Notes: generated by a model not told the origin, from the letters alone. DNA of 64,000 bases from Pontibacter actiniarum (GCF_003585765.1 NZ_CP021235.1:4588001-4652000); one strand, 5' to 3'; shown: positions 24,036-33,264, counted from the first letter of the stretch. A program made the numbers and translations.

Positions 24036-25136
24036 TTACTCGCTTTTCTCCTGCTCGTGGTGCTTCTCCTGGTTGCGCTCTTCGCCTTTCTCCAGGCCTT
24101 CCTGTATCAGCTCGTTCGCCTCCTGCTTGTCCTCCTGGTCGGCATGCGGGTGCTCCTGCTCTTTTTCATGCTGTGGCTCGTAGTTGAGCGTAATCACCAT
24201 CGGGAAGTGGTCTGAGCCGAACTTCTGCAGGCGGCGCAGGCTTACTAACCTGAAAACAGGATCGTAGAACACGTGGTCGAGCGGGTAGCGGAAAATGGGG
24301 ACGTGGGCGTTGTAGGTGTTGTAGAAGCCACGGCCCACGCGCGGGTCAATCATGCCGCTTGTCTCTTTAAAGAGCTTGGTGGTGTTAGACCAGGCCACAT
24401 CGTTCAGGTCGCCGGCTACAACAGCAGGGTAGGGGGCCTTCTTCGCCTCTTTCGCCACCAGTAGCAGCTCCGCTTCGCGCGTTTCCGTGTTCAGCATCAG
24501 GCGTGGCGGCTGGGGGTGCACCGTAAACAGGCAGAATTTATTGCCGCCCGGCAACTCCACCACGGTGTAAAACGATGGGATGCCCTCCTCCACCAAATAC
24601 CTGATCTCGCTATCGTGCAGCTTGTGCTTACTCCAGAACAACATGCCATAGGTGTTTTCCAGGGGCTTTTTAATGGCGTAAGGGTAACGCTCGTCCATCA
24701 CTTGGCACACGTTGTCGTGCCAGCTTTGGTTGGGCTCGTTCATGATCACCATGTCGGGGTCCTCTTGCAGCACCCGCTCCAGAAATTTATCATACTTGTT
24801 GTTCACCATACGCACGTTTGAGATCATCAGCGTGAAGGCGTTGGCTGGCTTTGCCTGTTCCGTGCGGAGTGCCTCTACCCGCCTGAGCGGTGTAAAGTGG
24901 ATGATGTAGCGTAGCTCGTTCAGGATAGCCAGCGCCCAGACGGCGACCATAACATACTCAAGTGGCTCCTGTAGCTCATAGCTTACCACATAGGCGGCCA
25001 TTACAATGCTCAGTAAAACGGCTACGTGCAGGCGGGGAAAGTCCAGCACTCTGATCCACCAGGCAGGCGAGGAGATGAGTGGCAGGAAAGAGAAAAGGGT
25101 GAAAATACAACCTAGCAATATAAGTGTGAACTCCAT
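24036..25136 (-). CDS. membrane-anchored endonuclease/exonuclease/phosphatase family protein
   Basis: A 366-residue protein: three hydrophobic segments in residues 1-80, then an EEP domain with ISNVRMVN, VIMNEPNQSW, LFTVHPQPP, AGDLNDVAWS, PLDHVFYD and FGSDHFPMVITL, which supply the metal- and phosphate-binding Asn, Glu, Asp and His residues. The C-terminal 60 residues are Glu, Lys, His and Gln rich (HEKEQEHPHADQEDKQE) and probably disordered. The substrate may be a nucleic acid, phosphoinositide or sphingolipid-type ester; the anchor suggests a periplasmic or membrane-surface role. Confidence 0.85.
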   Translation of the reverse strand: MEFTLILLGCIFTLFSFLPLISSPAWWIRVLDFPRLHVAVLLSIVMAAYVVSYELQEPLEYVMVAVWALAILNELRYIIHFTPLRRVEALRTEQAKPANAFTLMISNVRMVNNKYDKFLERVLQEDPDMVIMNEPNQSWHDNVCQVMDERYPYAIKKPLENTYGMLFWSKHKLHDSEIRYLVEEGIPSFYTVVELPGGNKFCLFTVHPQPPRLMLNTETREAELLLVAKEAKKAPYPAVVAGDLNDVAWSNTTKLFKETSGMIDPRVGRGFYNTYNAHVPIFRYPLDHVFYDPVFRLVSLRRLQKFGSDHFPMVITLNYEPQHEKEQEHPHADQEDKQEANELIQEGLEKGEERNQEKHHEQEKSE

Positions 25137-25250
25137 TTAGTTTGGGTGCTTTAGAATGTTCTGAATACTCTTGCAGGAGAGCATTTGTTGCCTATGCTCC
25201 TTTGTACGTTTTTTCGCTTATCCAGATGAACTTATACTTGTGCTAAAAAT

Positions 25251-25291
25251 AATAGCCCCGGCAGAAGCCACTAAGGGCTGCCGGGGCTATT
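25251..25291 (-). terminator. terminator of the PSP1-gldH operon
   Basis: A 14-bp perfect stem (25251-25264 with 25278-25291) followed on the minus strand by an ATTTTTA tract, 24 bases after the gldH stop. Confidence 0.85.
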
Positions 25292-25314
25292 ATAAATGCT
25301 GGGCTCCTGCTACG

Positions 25315-25800
25315 CTACTTGGCGGAGGCGCTATCTTTGGCTACACGAATGCCCACCGCCATGATGTGGGGCAGCGGGTCGCGGCGCATGTACTGCGTTA
25401 GTTTTAGCTTGTATGTGCCTGGCTTGCTAAACGTTACATTGTCCAGGGCCAGTGCCTGCAGGTCGTAGATGTCACTGGAGCCATCGCCAAGCGGCTTGCC
25501 TGTTTTAGAGTCCATGAGCAGCACCTCGTGCAACTTGGCGGATAGCTGTGTGCTGTCCGGGCCTATCAGCTGGTGGCGCAGGTACAGGTTGTAATAGTCG
25601 TACTGCAGGTTATAGCGGATGTTGAAGAACACATCGTATGCCTGCGTTGTATCCTGTATCTCAAACTCAAAGACAGGCGCGTTGTCTATCTGCCAGCTTC
25701 CTTCCGGCAAGTCTACGTTCTGTTCATATACCCGGGCCGGGTCACAAGAAGCAAGCAGCAGCAAAACTGCTGCTGCCCACATTCCTAAAAGTCTATGCAT
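25315..25800 (-). CDS. gldH: gliding motility lipoprotein GldH
   Basis: A 161-residue lipoprotein: MHRLLGMWAA signal, lipobox LASC (Cys19), then RVYEQNVDLPEGSWQID, the conserved GldH start, and VFFNIRYNLQYDYYNLYL. GldH is one of the Gld proteins associated with Bacteroidota gliding and type IX secretion. The ATG at 25800 overlaps the end of the upstream PSP1 gene by eight bases, so translation is coupled. The longer open frame upstream is only a shadow of the PSP1 gene. Confidence 0.92.
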   Translation of the reverse strand: MHRLLGMWAAAVLLLLASCDPARVYEQNVDLPEGSWQIDNAPVFEFEIQDTTQAYDVFFNIRYNLQYDYYNLYLRHQLIGPDSTQLSAKLHEVLLMDSKTGKPLGDGSSDIYDLQALALDNVTFSKPGTYKLKLTQYMRRDPLPHIMAVGIRVAKDSASAK

Positions 25801-27364
25801 CGGTGCGTGGTGGTTTGTTGCCTTGGTCAGGTTTCTTGCCTCTAAAAGGTTTGCGTGAGCGCTTCTTCGGGCGCTGTTCTCCATCGGCCTGTGCGGCTCG
25901 TTCAGGAGTAGCGGCACCCGCCTGCCCCTCAGCCCTCGGAGGCCTTGGCTCACGCTTCTCCCGGCGCTCCTTTGGCTCGCGCGGTTCCCGGGCTTCGCGT
26001 GGCTCTCTGTTTTCGCGTGGTTCCCGTGCTTCACGCGGCTCTCTGTTTTCACGCGGCTCCCGGTCTTCTCTGCCGTCTTTGTTTCTGTTTTTGTTGCGGG
26101 GTGGCCGTTGGCGGCGCGGCTTTTGCTCCTGCTCTCCTCCCTCGGTTGCCTGCGCCGGCCTCTCTTGCTTCTCTCTTCTGGCCTGAGGTGCCTCCGCAGC
26201 TTTTTCCTGCGGCTGCTGTGCCTCCTGGCCAGTAGCGCCCGCTGGTTTCTTCTTCTTCTTTTTCTTCTTCTTCTTGCTCTTGAACTTATCGTCCAGGCGC
26301 TCCAGGTTGCCCTCTACCTGCGCTACAAACTCGTTCTGCTTTGGTTCTTCCTGTGCCTCCGGCAGCAGCATGTCCACCGCCACGCCCTTGGCATTCTGCT
26401 CCAGAATCTCCTGCACGCGCTCTACCGGTACCGGGTACCAGTTGTTGTCGCCTTTGTAGCCAAACCACATCATGCGCTTAAAGATGTCTGTTTTCTGAAG
26501 TATGGCATCTCCCTGCTGTGTCTGCAGCGGCCGGTTTACGGTCGGGATATCCTTCAGCGCATCCATGTACGTCTCCAGCTCATAGTTAAGGCAGCACTTC
26601 AGGCGCCCGCACTGGCCGCTGAGCTTGCTTGGGTTCAGCGAGAGGTTCTGGTAGCGCGCCGCCGTGGTCGAAACGCTCTTAAAGTCGGTGAGCCAGGTAG
26701 AGCAGCAAAGCTCCCGCCCGCACGACCCGATGCCGCCCAGGCGGCCGGCCTCGTGGCGCAGGCTTATCTGGCGCATCTCCACGCGTATCTTAAACTCCTC
26801 GGCCAGCTTTTTAATCAGGTCACGGAAGTCAACGCGGTCATCGGCCGAGTAGAAGAATGTGGCTTTGCTTTTGTCGGCCTGGTACTCCACATCGGACAGC
26901 TTCATCTTCAGCCCGAGCTGGTGAATAATCTCACGGCTGCGGTACATGGTGGTGCCTTCCTGGTCGCGGGCCTCGTTAAACTTCTCCATGTCGCGCTCAG
27001 TGGCGATCCGGTAGATGCTGCGAATCTCTTCGTTGTTATCCACCTTCTTCTTGAGCATCTGGAGGCGTACGAGCTCGCCTTTCAGCGACACAAAGCCGAT
27101 GTGGTGCCCGTTGGGCACGTCTACCACCACGGCATCGCCGGTGGTCAGGTCTAAGCGATTTATATTACGGAAGAAGTCCTTTCGGCCCCCCTTGAATCGT
27201 ATCTCTACAATGTCGAACTCCTCAAACGATGTGGGTATTTCCATATCGCTGAGCCAGTCGAACACATTTAAACGGTTGCAGCCTCCTGTGCTGCACCCGC
27301 CGTTGCTTTTGCAGCCGCTTACGCCGGTGCTGCATCCGCCACTAGAACATGAACTACATCCCAC
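25793..27364 (-). CDS. PSP1 domain protein (RicT/YaaT-like) with Cys-rich N-terminus and charged repeat tail
   Basis: A 523-residue protein. Residues 1-30 are a Cys/Gly/Ser cluster (GCSSCSSGGCSTGVSGC). The PSP1 core spans about 50-300, with GDAVVVDVPNGHHIGFV and the conserved cysteines of GGIGSCGRELCC and SGQCGRLKCCLNYE that bind an Fe-S cluster in RicT. The tail has a long lysine run and then repeated EPRENREPREAREPRE units, highly charged and likely disordered. In Firmicutes RicT helps control mRNA maturation by RNase Y; here it is coupled to gldH, a common Bacteroidota order. A TATATTTG box lies upstream. Confidence 0.9.
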   Translation of the reverse strand: MGCSSCSSGGCSTGVSGCKSNGGCSTGGCNRLNVFDWLSDMEIPTSFEEFDIVEIRFKGGRKDFFRNINRLDLTTGDAVVVDVPNGHHIGFVSLKGELVRLQMLKKKVDNNEEIRSIYRIATERDMEKFNEARDQEGTTMYRSREIIHQLGLKMKLSDVEYQADKSKATFFYSADDRVDFRDLIKKLAEEFKIRVEMRQISLRHEAGRLGGIGSCGRELCCSTWLTDFKSVSTTAARYQNLSLNPSKLSGQCGRLKCCLNYELETYMDALKDIPTVNRPLQTQQGDAILQKTDIFKRMMWFGYKGDNNWYPVPVERVQEILEQNAKGVAVDMLLPEAQEEPKQNEFVAQVEGNLERLDDKFKSKKKKKKKKKKPAGATGQEAQQPQEKAAEAPQARREKQERPAQATEGGEQEQKPRRQRPPRNKNRNKDGREDREPRENREPREAREPRENREPREAREPREPKERREKREPRPPRAEGQAGAATPERAAQADGEQRPKKRSRKPFRGKKPDQGNKPPRTDA

Positions 27365-27419
27365 TTTTATATCTCCTTATATAGCTAGGCTATTCTTGTT
27401 TTCGAATTTCGTTAATTAA

Positions 27420-27427
27420 CAAATATA
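27420..27427 (-). promoter_or_regulatory. -7 promoter box of the PSP1-gldH operon
   Basis: TATATTTG on the minus strand, exact TAnnTTTG match, 55 bases before the ATG. Confidence 0.5.
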
Positions 27428-27584
27428 CTAATTTTTTAGGCTTTTGCTTTTGTGGCCCCTAAAAGTACAAGTAAGGCAACAAGGTAACGTAAAATTTGGT
27501 GCCTGCAACAGGCAATGAATACGAGCCCTGAGGAAAAAAGAACGGCCTTGCGGCAGGCTTAAAATTAAAGTATAATTTTAGGGG

Positions 27585-29009
27585 ATGCTTCGAAAATTAC
27601 TGTCTCATGCGGCGCTCTATGGCCTGGCTGCGCAAGTACCGCGTGTTGCCGGCGTGCTGGCCCTGCCCATCATCACGCCCTACCTAACCACCACGGATTA
27701 CGGCGTGGCTGGCGTGGTGACGGCGTATGTCGGAGCCCTGGGGCTGTTCCAGTCGCTGGGGCTGAGTGTGGTTATGGGGAACACGTTTACCAGGCACCCT
27801 ACCCGCTTTAAGTGGGTGTGGCGGCAGTTGCACGGTTTCATTCTCCTGTGGTCGGCGCTGTACAGCGTGCCGTTGGTCGGGCTGCTTTACGCCGTGATCC
27901 CGGATGAGGCTGAAGCCAACCGCTGGGAGCTCATACTGCTCAACCTGGTTCCGGTGGTGCTGCTTAGCAATACGTCTTTTTTCGGAAACTTCCTGTACCA
28001 CATGAGGCAGCGGCCCTTGCCGGTGGCCGCCTACTCCTTTATAACCGGGGGCGTAACCGTAGCGCTCAACATTTACTTTATCGCTTTCCTGAGGCTGGGC
28101 TACATGGGGTGGTTCTATGCGACCTTCCTGGCGTCGGTGGCGGGGTTCGTGCTGCTGTTCTACCCTGTGTATGTGCAGGAGGGGCTTTGGCCTATCTTTA
28201 AGTTTAAGCTGTACCGCATCAGGAGCAGCCTCAAAGTGAGCCTGCCGCTGCTTCCGCACCATTTTTCCTTCTTCTTGCTTGATGCCTCTGATAAGCTCAT
28301 GCTGGATGCCCTGAGGGTTCCCTTGCCGCGCATTGGCTTTTACAACATCGCCTCCAGCTTTGGGCTGTACTTTTCTGCGGCGTCTAACGCGGTGGTGGAG
28401 GCGGCTACCCCGTTTTACATGCGCTACTTCTCCAAGGAGGGGGATCCGGAAAGCCTGTTGGAGGCGCGCCGGATGACTTTTTCGCTGCAGGTGCTGTTTC
28501 TGGGCGCCACCGCGCTCGGGTCGCTCTGGATGAAGGAGGTGTTTGAGCTGTTGATCAGGAACGAGACGCTGCAGGGGGCTTATCCGCTGGCAATCATCAT
28601 GCTGATGGGCTACACGTACAGGCCGATGTACCTGGCGGTGGTCAACAGGCTGTCGTTCCAGGAGAAGACAAAGGAACTCTGGAAGATTTCTTTAGTGGCT
28701 GGCGTCGGGAACGTGCTGTTGAACCTGCTGCTGATACCGGTGTTCGGAATCGAGGCCGCAGCCTTTACCACTTTTGCCGCACTGGTTTACTTAGGCTACA
28801 GTGGCTTTCTGCTGAAAGAGTACCGGGCGCTCAGCAATGTGCCCTATTACCCCTGGCGCTGGCTGGCGCTGACCATCGTGCTGCTGCTGGCGGTATACGC
28901 CCTGGCCGATGCTGGCCCACTGTTAAAGGCTCTCATCAGCCTGCTGATCCTGGCCTTTGCCGGTAGTGGCCTCTGGCGCCTGAATAAAGCAAAGGCAGGA
29001 GCTTTGTAG
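27585..29009 (+). CDS. polysaccharide flippase (Wzx/MATE-like, MOP superfamily)
   Basis: A 474-residue inner-membrane protein with twelve or more hydrophobic helices. The start LLSHAALYGLAAQVPRVAGVLALPIITPYLTTTDYGVAGVVTAY is the polysaccharide biosynthesis protein pattern (Polysacc_synt). It probably flips lipid-linked oligosaccharide for surface polysaccharide. No glycosyltransferases are adjacent, so the substrate is unknown. The stop codon sits in the loop of a 9-bp hairpin. Confidence 0.87.
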   Translation: MLRKLLSHAALYGLAAQVPRVAGVLALPIITPYLTTTDYGVAGVVTAYVGALGLFQSLGLSVVMGNTFTRHPTRFKWVWRQLHGFILLWSALYSVPLVGLLYAVIPDEAEANRWELILLNLVPVVLLSNTSFFGNFLYHMRQRPLPVAAYSFITGGVTVALNIYFIAFLRLGYMGWFYATFLASVAGFVLLFYPVYVQEGLWPIFKFKLYRIRSSLKVSLPLLPHHFSFFLLDASDKLMLDALRVPLPRIGFYNIASSFGLYFSAASNAVVEAATPFYMRYFSKEGDPESLLEARRMTFSLQVLFLGATALGSLWMKEVFELLIRNETLQGAYPLAIIMLMGYTYRPMYLAVVNRLSFQEKTKELWKISLVAGVGNVLLNLLLIPVFGIEAAAFTTFAALVYLGYSGFLLKEYRALSNVPYYPWRWLALTIVLLLAVYALADAGPLLKALISLLILAFAGSGLWRLNKAKAGAL

Positions 29010-29019
29010 TGCTCCTGCC
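28994..29019. terminator. short hairpin at the end of the flippase gene
   Basis: ggcaggagc / gctcctgcc, perfect 9 bp, loop 8 containing the stop codon. There is no clear T run, so termination is uncertain. Confidence 0.45.
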
Positions 29020-29045
29020 TCCAAACTATAGGCGGTGTACTTTGC

Positions 29046-30203
29046 CTAGGGCTTTAGCACCACCTTTACGCAGTTGTCCTGCTTGTTACAGAAGATGTCG
29101 TAGGCGTGTGAGGCCTGGTCGAGGGGTAAGGTATGGGTAATAATGTCATCCAGCTTAATGCGGCCCTGGTCCACCCAGCCATACAGCTCATCGATAAACT
29201 TTTGAACCGGCGCCTGACCTGTCTTGAGCGTCAGTCCTTTGTCAAAGATCTGGTACCACGGGAAATTGTCATAGGGGGAGCCATAAACGCCTACCACCGA
29301 CACAATGCCGCCGCGGCGTACGGCGCTGAGGCACATCTTCAGGGCGTTGATGGTTCCTTTTTCCATGTGGACCACACTGGCTGCGCGGTCCAGCAGGGAT
29401 TTGTCGGCTTCCATTCCCACTGCGTCTATGCATACATCGGCGCCCCGGCCACCTGTCATGTCACGGATAGCCTCGATTACATCCACGTTTTTTAGGTTGA
29501 GCGTTTCCGAGTTGGCGGACCTGCGGGCCATTTCAAGGCGGTAGTCCTCCAGGTCGATGCCGATCACGCGTTTAGCGCCTTTTATCCAGGCTACTTTCTG
29601 CGCCATCAGCCCCACCGGGCCACAACCAAACACAGCCACTGTTTCGCCGCCGGTTACCTCGCCCCAGTGCACTGCCGAAAAGCCCGTCGGGAAAATGTCC
29701 GTCAGGAAAAGCACCTGCTCGTCGGTAAACTGGTCGCTGACCTTGCGCGGGCCCACATCAGCGTAAGGCACGCGCACATATTCGGCCTGGCCCCCGGCGT
29801 AGCCGCCATACAGGTCGGTGTAGCCGTAGAGCGCGCCGCCCTTCTGGTCCGTCAGCCCGCCCTCGGGGCCGTAGTGGTCGGGGTTTGAGTTTTCGCAGTG
29901 CGGGAAGTGCCCGTGCTGGCAGAAGAAGCACGTACCGCAGGAGATTGGGAACGGTACAACCACCCGGTCGCCCTTCTTGATGTTTTTAACCGCGGGGCCG
30001 ATCTCCTCTACCACGCCCATAAACTCGTGCCCCATCACCATGTTCTGCACCTGCGGGATCATACCGTTGTAAATGTGCAGGTCTGAGCCGCAGATGGCCG
30101 TGGAGGTGACACGGATAATAGCGTCGCGTGGGTCCTGGATGCGTGGGGCTTCCACGTTGTCTACCCGGATGTCTTTTATTTTGTGGAATACAGCAGCTTT
30201 CAT
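29046..30203 (-). CDS. zinc-dependent alcohol dehydrogenase (formaldehyde dehydrogenase-like MDR)
   Basis: A 385-residue medium-chain dehydrogenase. Catalytic zinc residues are in AICGSDLHIY and GHEFMGVVEE; structural zinc in CGTCFFCQHGHFPHC; the nucleotide fold is VAVFGCGPVGLMAQK with IGIDLEDYRLEMA (Asp after beta2 suggests NAD). The insert and length match the glutathione-independent formaldehyde dehydrogenase-like or S-(hydroxymethyl) class. It oxidises alcohols or aldehydes; substrate undetermined. Single-gene unit. Confidence 0.9.
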   Translation of the reverse strand: MKAAVFHKIKDIRVDNVEAPRIQDPRDAIIRVTSTAICGSDLHIYNGMIPQVQNMVMGHEFMGVVEEIGPAVKNIKKGDRVVVPFPISCGTCFFCQHGHFPHCENSNPDHYGPEGGLTDQKGGALYGYTDLYGGYAGGQAEYVRVPYADVGPRKVSDQFTDEQVLFLTDIFPTGFSAVHWGEVTGGETVAVFGCGPVGLMAQKVAWIKGAKRVIGIDLEDYRLEMARRSANSETLNLKNVDVIEAIRDMTGGRGADVCIDAVGMEADKSLLDRAASVVHMEKGTINALKMCLSAVRRGGIVSVVGVYGSPYDNFPWYQIFDKGLTLKTGQAPVQKFIDELYGWVDQGRIKLDDIITHTLPLDQASHAYDIFCNKQDNCVKVVLKP

Positions 30204-30377
30204 AGTGCTATTGGTTTAGGTTTTCTGTGGCGTATATTGATAATTGTATGTTTTAACGGGTTAGTAGTGAAACAGTTGTGGCTGTAAAGGCAGCCTCCGC
30301 TTAAAAGTATGGCATGGATAGAGGCAAATGCTTAGTTTTATCGTAAACACTGCACATCAAACTTAAAGCAACGCACA

Positions 30378-31247
30378 ATGCCAGACTTCCGCTTTTCCTT
30401 TCTCACGCAAAAAGACCTGCCGCAGCTACGCGAAACGTTTCTCAAGGCCTTTGCCGACTATGTGGTGCCGATACAGCTAAACGAAGAGCAGTTTCAGTTA
30501 AAAATCAGGAGGGAGGGCATTGAGGCTAACTTTAGCGTAGCCGCTTATGTGGGTGACGAGATGGTTGGGTTTATCCTGACGGGGCTGGGGGAGTGGCAAG
30601 GCAAGCCAACAGCCTATAACGCAGGCACGGGCGTGGTGCCGCAGTACCGGGGGCATCAGCTTACGCAGCAGCTCTACCGATATATGCTGCCCAAATTGCG
30701 CGAAAGCGGCATAGAGCAGTGCCTGCTGGAGGTGATACAGGACAACGCCCCCGCCTTTAAGAGCTACCGCAGCATGGGCTTTGAGGTGACCCGCTCGTTC
30801 GACTGTTTCCGGGCACAGAAAGAAGATCTGCTGCTGTCGGTTGAGGCCCCGGAAGGCGTACAAATTAGCCCTGCCGTAAAACCCGACCTAAAGACCTACC
30901 GGTGCTTCCGGGATACGGCGCCTTCCTGGCAAAACAATTTTGAGGCCGTTAAGCGTAGCGGGGAGCAGAGCCTGACGCTGGAGGCAAGAAACCAGAGCCA
31001 GGAGGTGGTGGGGTACATTTCGTTCTTTACGCTGAACGGGGCTGTGGCGCAGCTGGCTGTTGATCCGCTATGGCGCGGAAGGGGAGTGGGCACTGCACTG
31101 CTGCGGGAGGCGGTACGGCTCACAGAGGCTCCTGCCATCATGTTCATCAACGTGGAGCGCACCGCCACAGGTATGGTCTCTTTTCTGGAGCGGCGGCACC
31201 TTAGGGTGGTCCTGCAGCAGTACGAGATGCTGCTGCCCATCGTGTAA
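30378..31247 (+). CDS. tandem GNAT N-acetyltransferase
   Basis: A 289-residue protein with two GNAT folds. The first (1-145) has GTGVVPQYRGHQLTQQLY as acetyl-CoA loop; the second (150-289) has LAVDPLWRGRGVGTALL, a full Q/RxxGxG/A motif. The arrangement suggests one catalytic and one degenerate domain. The substrate is unknown. It precedes the Gdx gene with a separate promoter between. Confidence 0.87.
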   Translation: MPDFRFSFLTQKDLPQLRETFLKAFADYVVPIQLNEEQFQLKIRREGIEANFSVAAYVGDEMVGFILTGLGEWQGKPTAYNAGTGVVPQYRGHQLTQQLYRYMLPKLRESGIEQCLLEVIQDNAPAFKSYRSMGFEVTRSFDCFRAQKEDLLLSVEAPEGVQISPAVKPDLKTYRCFRDTAPSWQNNFEAVKRSGEQSLTLEARNQSQEVVGYISFFTLNGAVAQLAVDPLWRGRGVGTALLREAVRLTEAPAIMFINVERTATGMVSFLERRHLRVVLQQYEMLLPIV

Positions 31248-31312
31248 AGGAGCCGCCTGCGGGGCAAACTCGCTGGCTACGGATGGCCTGTGCACCTGCC
31301 ATTCATATTTCA

Positions 31313-31320
31313 TACCTTTG
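31313..31320 (+). promoter_or_regulatory. -7 promoter box of the SMR exporter
   Basis: TACCTTTG, exact TAnnTTTG match, 26 bases before the ATG. Confidence 0.5.
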
Positions 31321-31346
31321 CGCCCTATACTTAACAATTCTATACT

Positions 31347-31679
31347 ATGAATGCAGCATGGGTGTACCTGGTTTTGGCGGGGATCTGTGAAATTGGCTGG
31401 GCCTTTGGCCTGAAGTACAGCGAAGGCTTTACAAAGTTAGGCGTGAGTGCGGTAACGGTGGTGGTGATGATCCTGAGCTTTGTTCTGCTCTCCCAGGCAA
31501 TGAAGACACTTCCCTTAGGCACGGCTTACGCTATCTGGACGGGAATCGGGGCGGCGGGCACAGCCATACTCGGCATCGTTTTCCTGAACGAACCGCGCGA
31601 TCTTATCCGCATTTTCTGTATTCTGCTGATTGTGGCAGGCGTGGTGGGGCTTAAGGTTTTCTCCGGCTCCGAGAGTTAA
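31347..31679 (+). CDS. sugE: SMR-family exporter, Gdx/SugE type (probable guanidinium exporter)
   Basis: A 110-residue protein with four helices: WVYLVLAGICEIGWAFGLKYSEGFT, with the essential Glu14 in helix 1, and PLGTAYAIWTGIGAAGTAILG in helix 3. The WAFGLKYSEGFT string is typical of the Gdx (SugE) branch, which exports guanidinium in exchange for protons, rather than EmrE-type drug pumps. I see no guanidine riboswitch in the short leader. It ends exactly where the convergent minus-strand gene ends. Confidence 0.88.
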   Translation: MNAAWVYLVLAGICEIGWAFGLKYSEGFTKLGVSAVTVVVMILSFVLLSQAMKTLPLGTAYAIWTGIGAAGTAILGIVFLNEPRDLIRIFCILLIVAGVVGLKVFSGSES

Positions 31680-32501
31680 TTACTCGGCCAGGTAAACGTC
31701 TACGGCTGTGGGGGTGAACAGGTAAAGCCGGTCGGCACTCACCAGGGCGGTAAGGTAATTCTTCTGCGATGGAAGCTCCAGCACGCGCTCCTGCTGCGTG
31801 TACAGGTTCAGGAAGTGCAGCCTGCCCTCTTTTACAAAGTACAGCTCATTGTTGCGGAAGCCGATGTGGCGAAGGCCGGTGTAGGGAAGCCGCTTTTTGT
31901 AGTTGCCCAGGTTATCAAACACAAAAATGCCGCTGTTGTAATCCAGCAGGTACACCAGGTTCTGGTACTCGCGCAGCTGGCGTGCATCAAACTGCTCGCG
32001 GTCCAGCAGCAGGTTGAGCGGTGTTTCTACCGTTACCTGGCGCAGGTTGGGGTTCAGCTTGCTCAGAGTTTGGCTTGTTTCGTCGAAAAGCCAGAAGCCT
32101 TCGTCTGCGGCAGGGGCCGCTACTTTGGCTGTGCCGTTGTAATTGATGCTCAGTAAATCGGTGGTGCTGATGGGGCGGAGAAAGCGGTCCAGAAGTACCA
32201 GTTGCTGGCTGCCCTCATAGAACAGCAGGATCTTCATGGGGTTCCAGGCGTGGATGCTGCTTACGCGCCCGCGGGCAGGGGGGGAGTAGGTGTCCAGCGG
32301 CTGGCCAAGCGGGTCCAGGCGAAGCAGGTTCAGGCGCTCGTCCAGCAGGTATACGTTGCCGTTGCGGTCCTGCGAAATCGTGGTTGCGGAGCTAAGGGCT
32401 ATACTGTGGCTATAGGCAGCCACCACCAGCGTATCCTGTGCCTGTGTCAGCAGCGGCAGCAGGGTTAGCCATAGAACAAGTATAAATTGCTTAGCCTTCA
32501 A
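31680..32501 (-). CDS. exported propeller-like protein of unknown function
   Basis: A 273-residue protein with a signal peptide (residues 1-21, ending TQAQ) and repeated strand motifs: TTISQDRNGNVYLLDERLNLLRLDPLG, KILLFYEGSQQLVLLDRFLRPI, LVYLLDYNSGIFVFDNLGNYKKRL and LYFVKEGRLHFLNLYTQ. This suggests a beta-propeller in the periplasm or outer membrane. Its start overlaps lpxH by 11 bases, so it is the last gene of the rsfS-ftsH-LUD-lpxH operon. No function can be named. Confidence 0.75.
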   Translation of the reverse strand: MKAKQFILVLWLTLLPLLTQAQDTLVVAAYSHSIALSSATTISQDRNGNVYLLDERLNLLRLDPLGQPLDTYSPPARGRVSSIHAWNPMKILLFYEGSQQLVLLDRFLRPISTTDLLSINYNGTAKVAAPAADEGFWLFDETSQTLSKLNPNLRQVTVETPLNLLLDREQFDARQLREYQNLVYLLDYNSGIFVFDNLGNYKKRLPYTGLRHIGFRNNELYFVKEGRLHFLNLYTQQERVLELPSQKNYLTALVSADRLYLFTPTAVDVYLAE

Positions 32502-33264
32502 AGGTTTTCAGTTCCAGTTTATCTCCATCGTACACCCCGTAGGTACAGAAGTTTACCCACTCTCCCAGGTTCACATACTGTGCCTGCTCCCCAATAGGCA
32601 GCTCCAGTGGCAGGTGGCGGTGCCCGAACACGTAGTAATCATGGTGCTGCCGCTGTTCTACCTCGGTGCAGTACTGCACCAGCCATTCCCGCTCTCCGAA
32701 AAACTCCTCGTCTTTCTTCACGTTGCTGATACGGCTCCTCCTGGACCAGCTGTTGGCCACGCCGATGCCCAGGTTTGGGTGGACGCGGGCAAACAGCCAC
32801 TGGCACACTTTGTTGTCAAACACCTTTTTCAGCAGCTTGTACGTGTGGTCGCCGGGGCCGAGGCCATCGCCGTGCCCGATGTAAAAGGTCTTGCCGCCGA
32901 GCGTGGTGGATATAGGCTCGCGTATGATCGGAATGTTAAGCTCCTTCGGAAAGTAGTCGAACATCCACATGTCATGGTTCCCCGTGAAAAAGAGCACCGG
33001 CATGCCGGCATCCGTTAGCTCGGCCAGCTTTCCCTGCAGCCGCACATAGCCTTTCGGGATGGCGTGCTTATACTCAAACCAGAAATCGAAAATATCACCG
33101 AGCAGAAGTATGGCTGCCGCATCGTGCTTCACCGTGTCCAGCCACCGCACAATTTTCTTCTCGCGGGCCAGGCTGGCCTCGGCGTTGGGTACGCCTAAGT
33201 GGAAATCGGAAGCGAAGTATACTTTTTTGCCTGGTGCAAGCTCGTTAATGCGGAAGGTCATCAA
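32491..33264 (-). CDS. lpxH: UDP-2,3-diacylglucosamine diphosphatase (LpxH type)
   Basis: A 257-residue metallophosphoesterase with the complete motif set: SDFHLG (Asp20, His22), GDIFDFW, GNHDMW, HGDG and GHRH. Length and the IFDFWFEYKHAIPKGY region match LpxH/LpxH2, which cleaves UDP-diacylglucosamine to lipid X in lipid A synthesis at the inner membrane. It may start at the second Met (33261). The start overlaps the LUD gene by 20 bases, indicating tight coupling. Confidence 0.9.
   Translation of the reverse strand: MMTFRINELAPGKKVYFASDFHLGVPNAEASLAREKKIVRWLDTVKHDAAAILLLGDIFDFWFEYKHAIPKGYVRLQGKLAELTDAGMPVLFFTGNHDMWMFDYFPKELNIPIIREPISTTLGGKTFYIGHGDGLGPGDHTYKLLKKVFDNKVCQWLFARVHPNLGIGVANSWSRRSRISNVKKDEEFFGEREWLVQYCTEVEQRQHHDYYVFGHRHLPLELPIGEQAQYVNLGEWVNFCTYGVYDGDKLELKTFEG

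Noticed and set aside
25315..26052. Longer start for gldH at 26052
   Set aside because: The extra 84 residues are the out-of-frame reading of the PSP1 repeat tail; the ATG at 25800 is followed directly by a lipoprotein signal.
26108..27154. 348-residue frame opposite the PSP1 gene
   Set aside because: Shadow frame; the PSP1 domain on the minus strand is clear and syntenic with gldH.
31248..31346. Guanidine riboswitch ahead of the SugE/Gdx gene
   Set aside because: The leader after the TAnnTTTG box is only about 20 bases long, too short for any known class.
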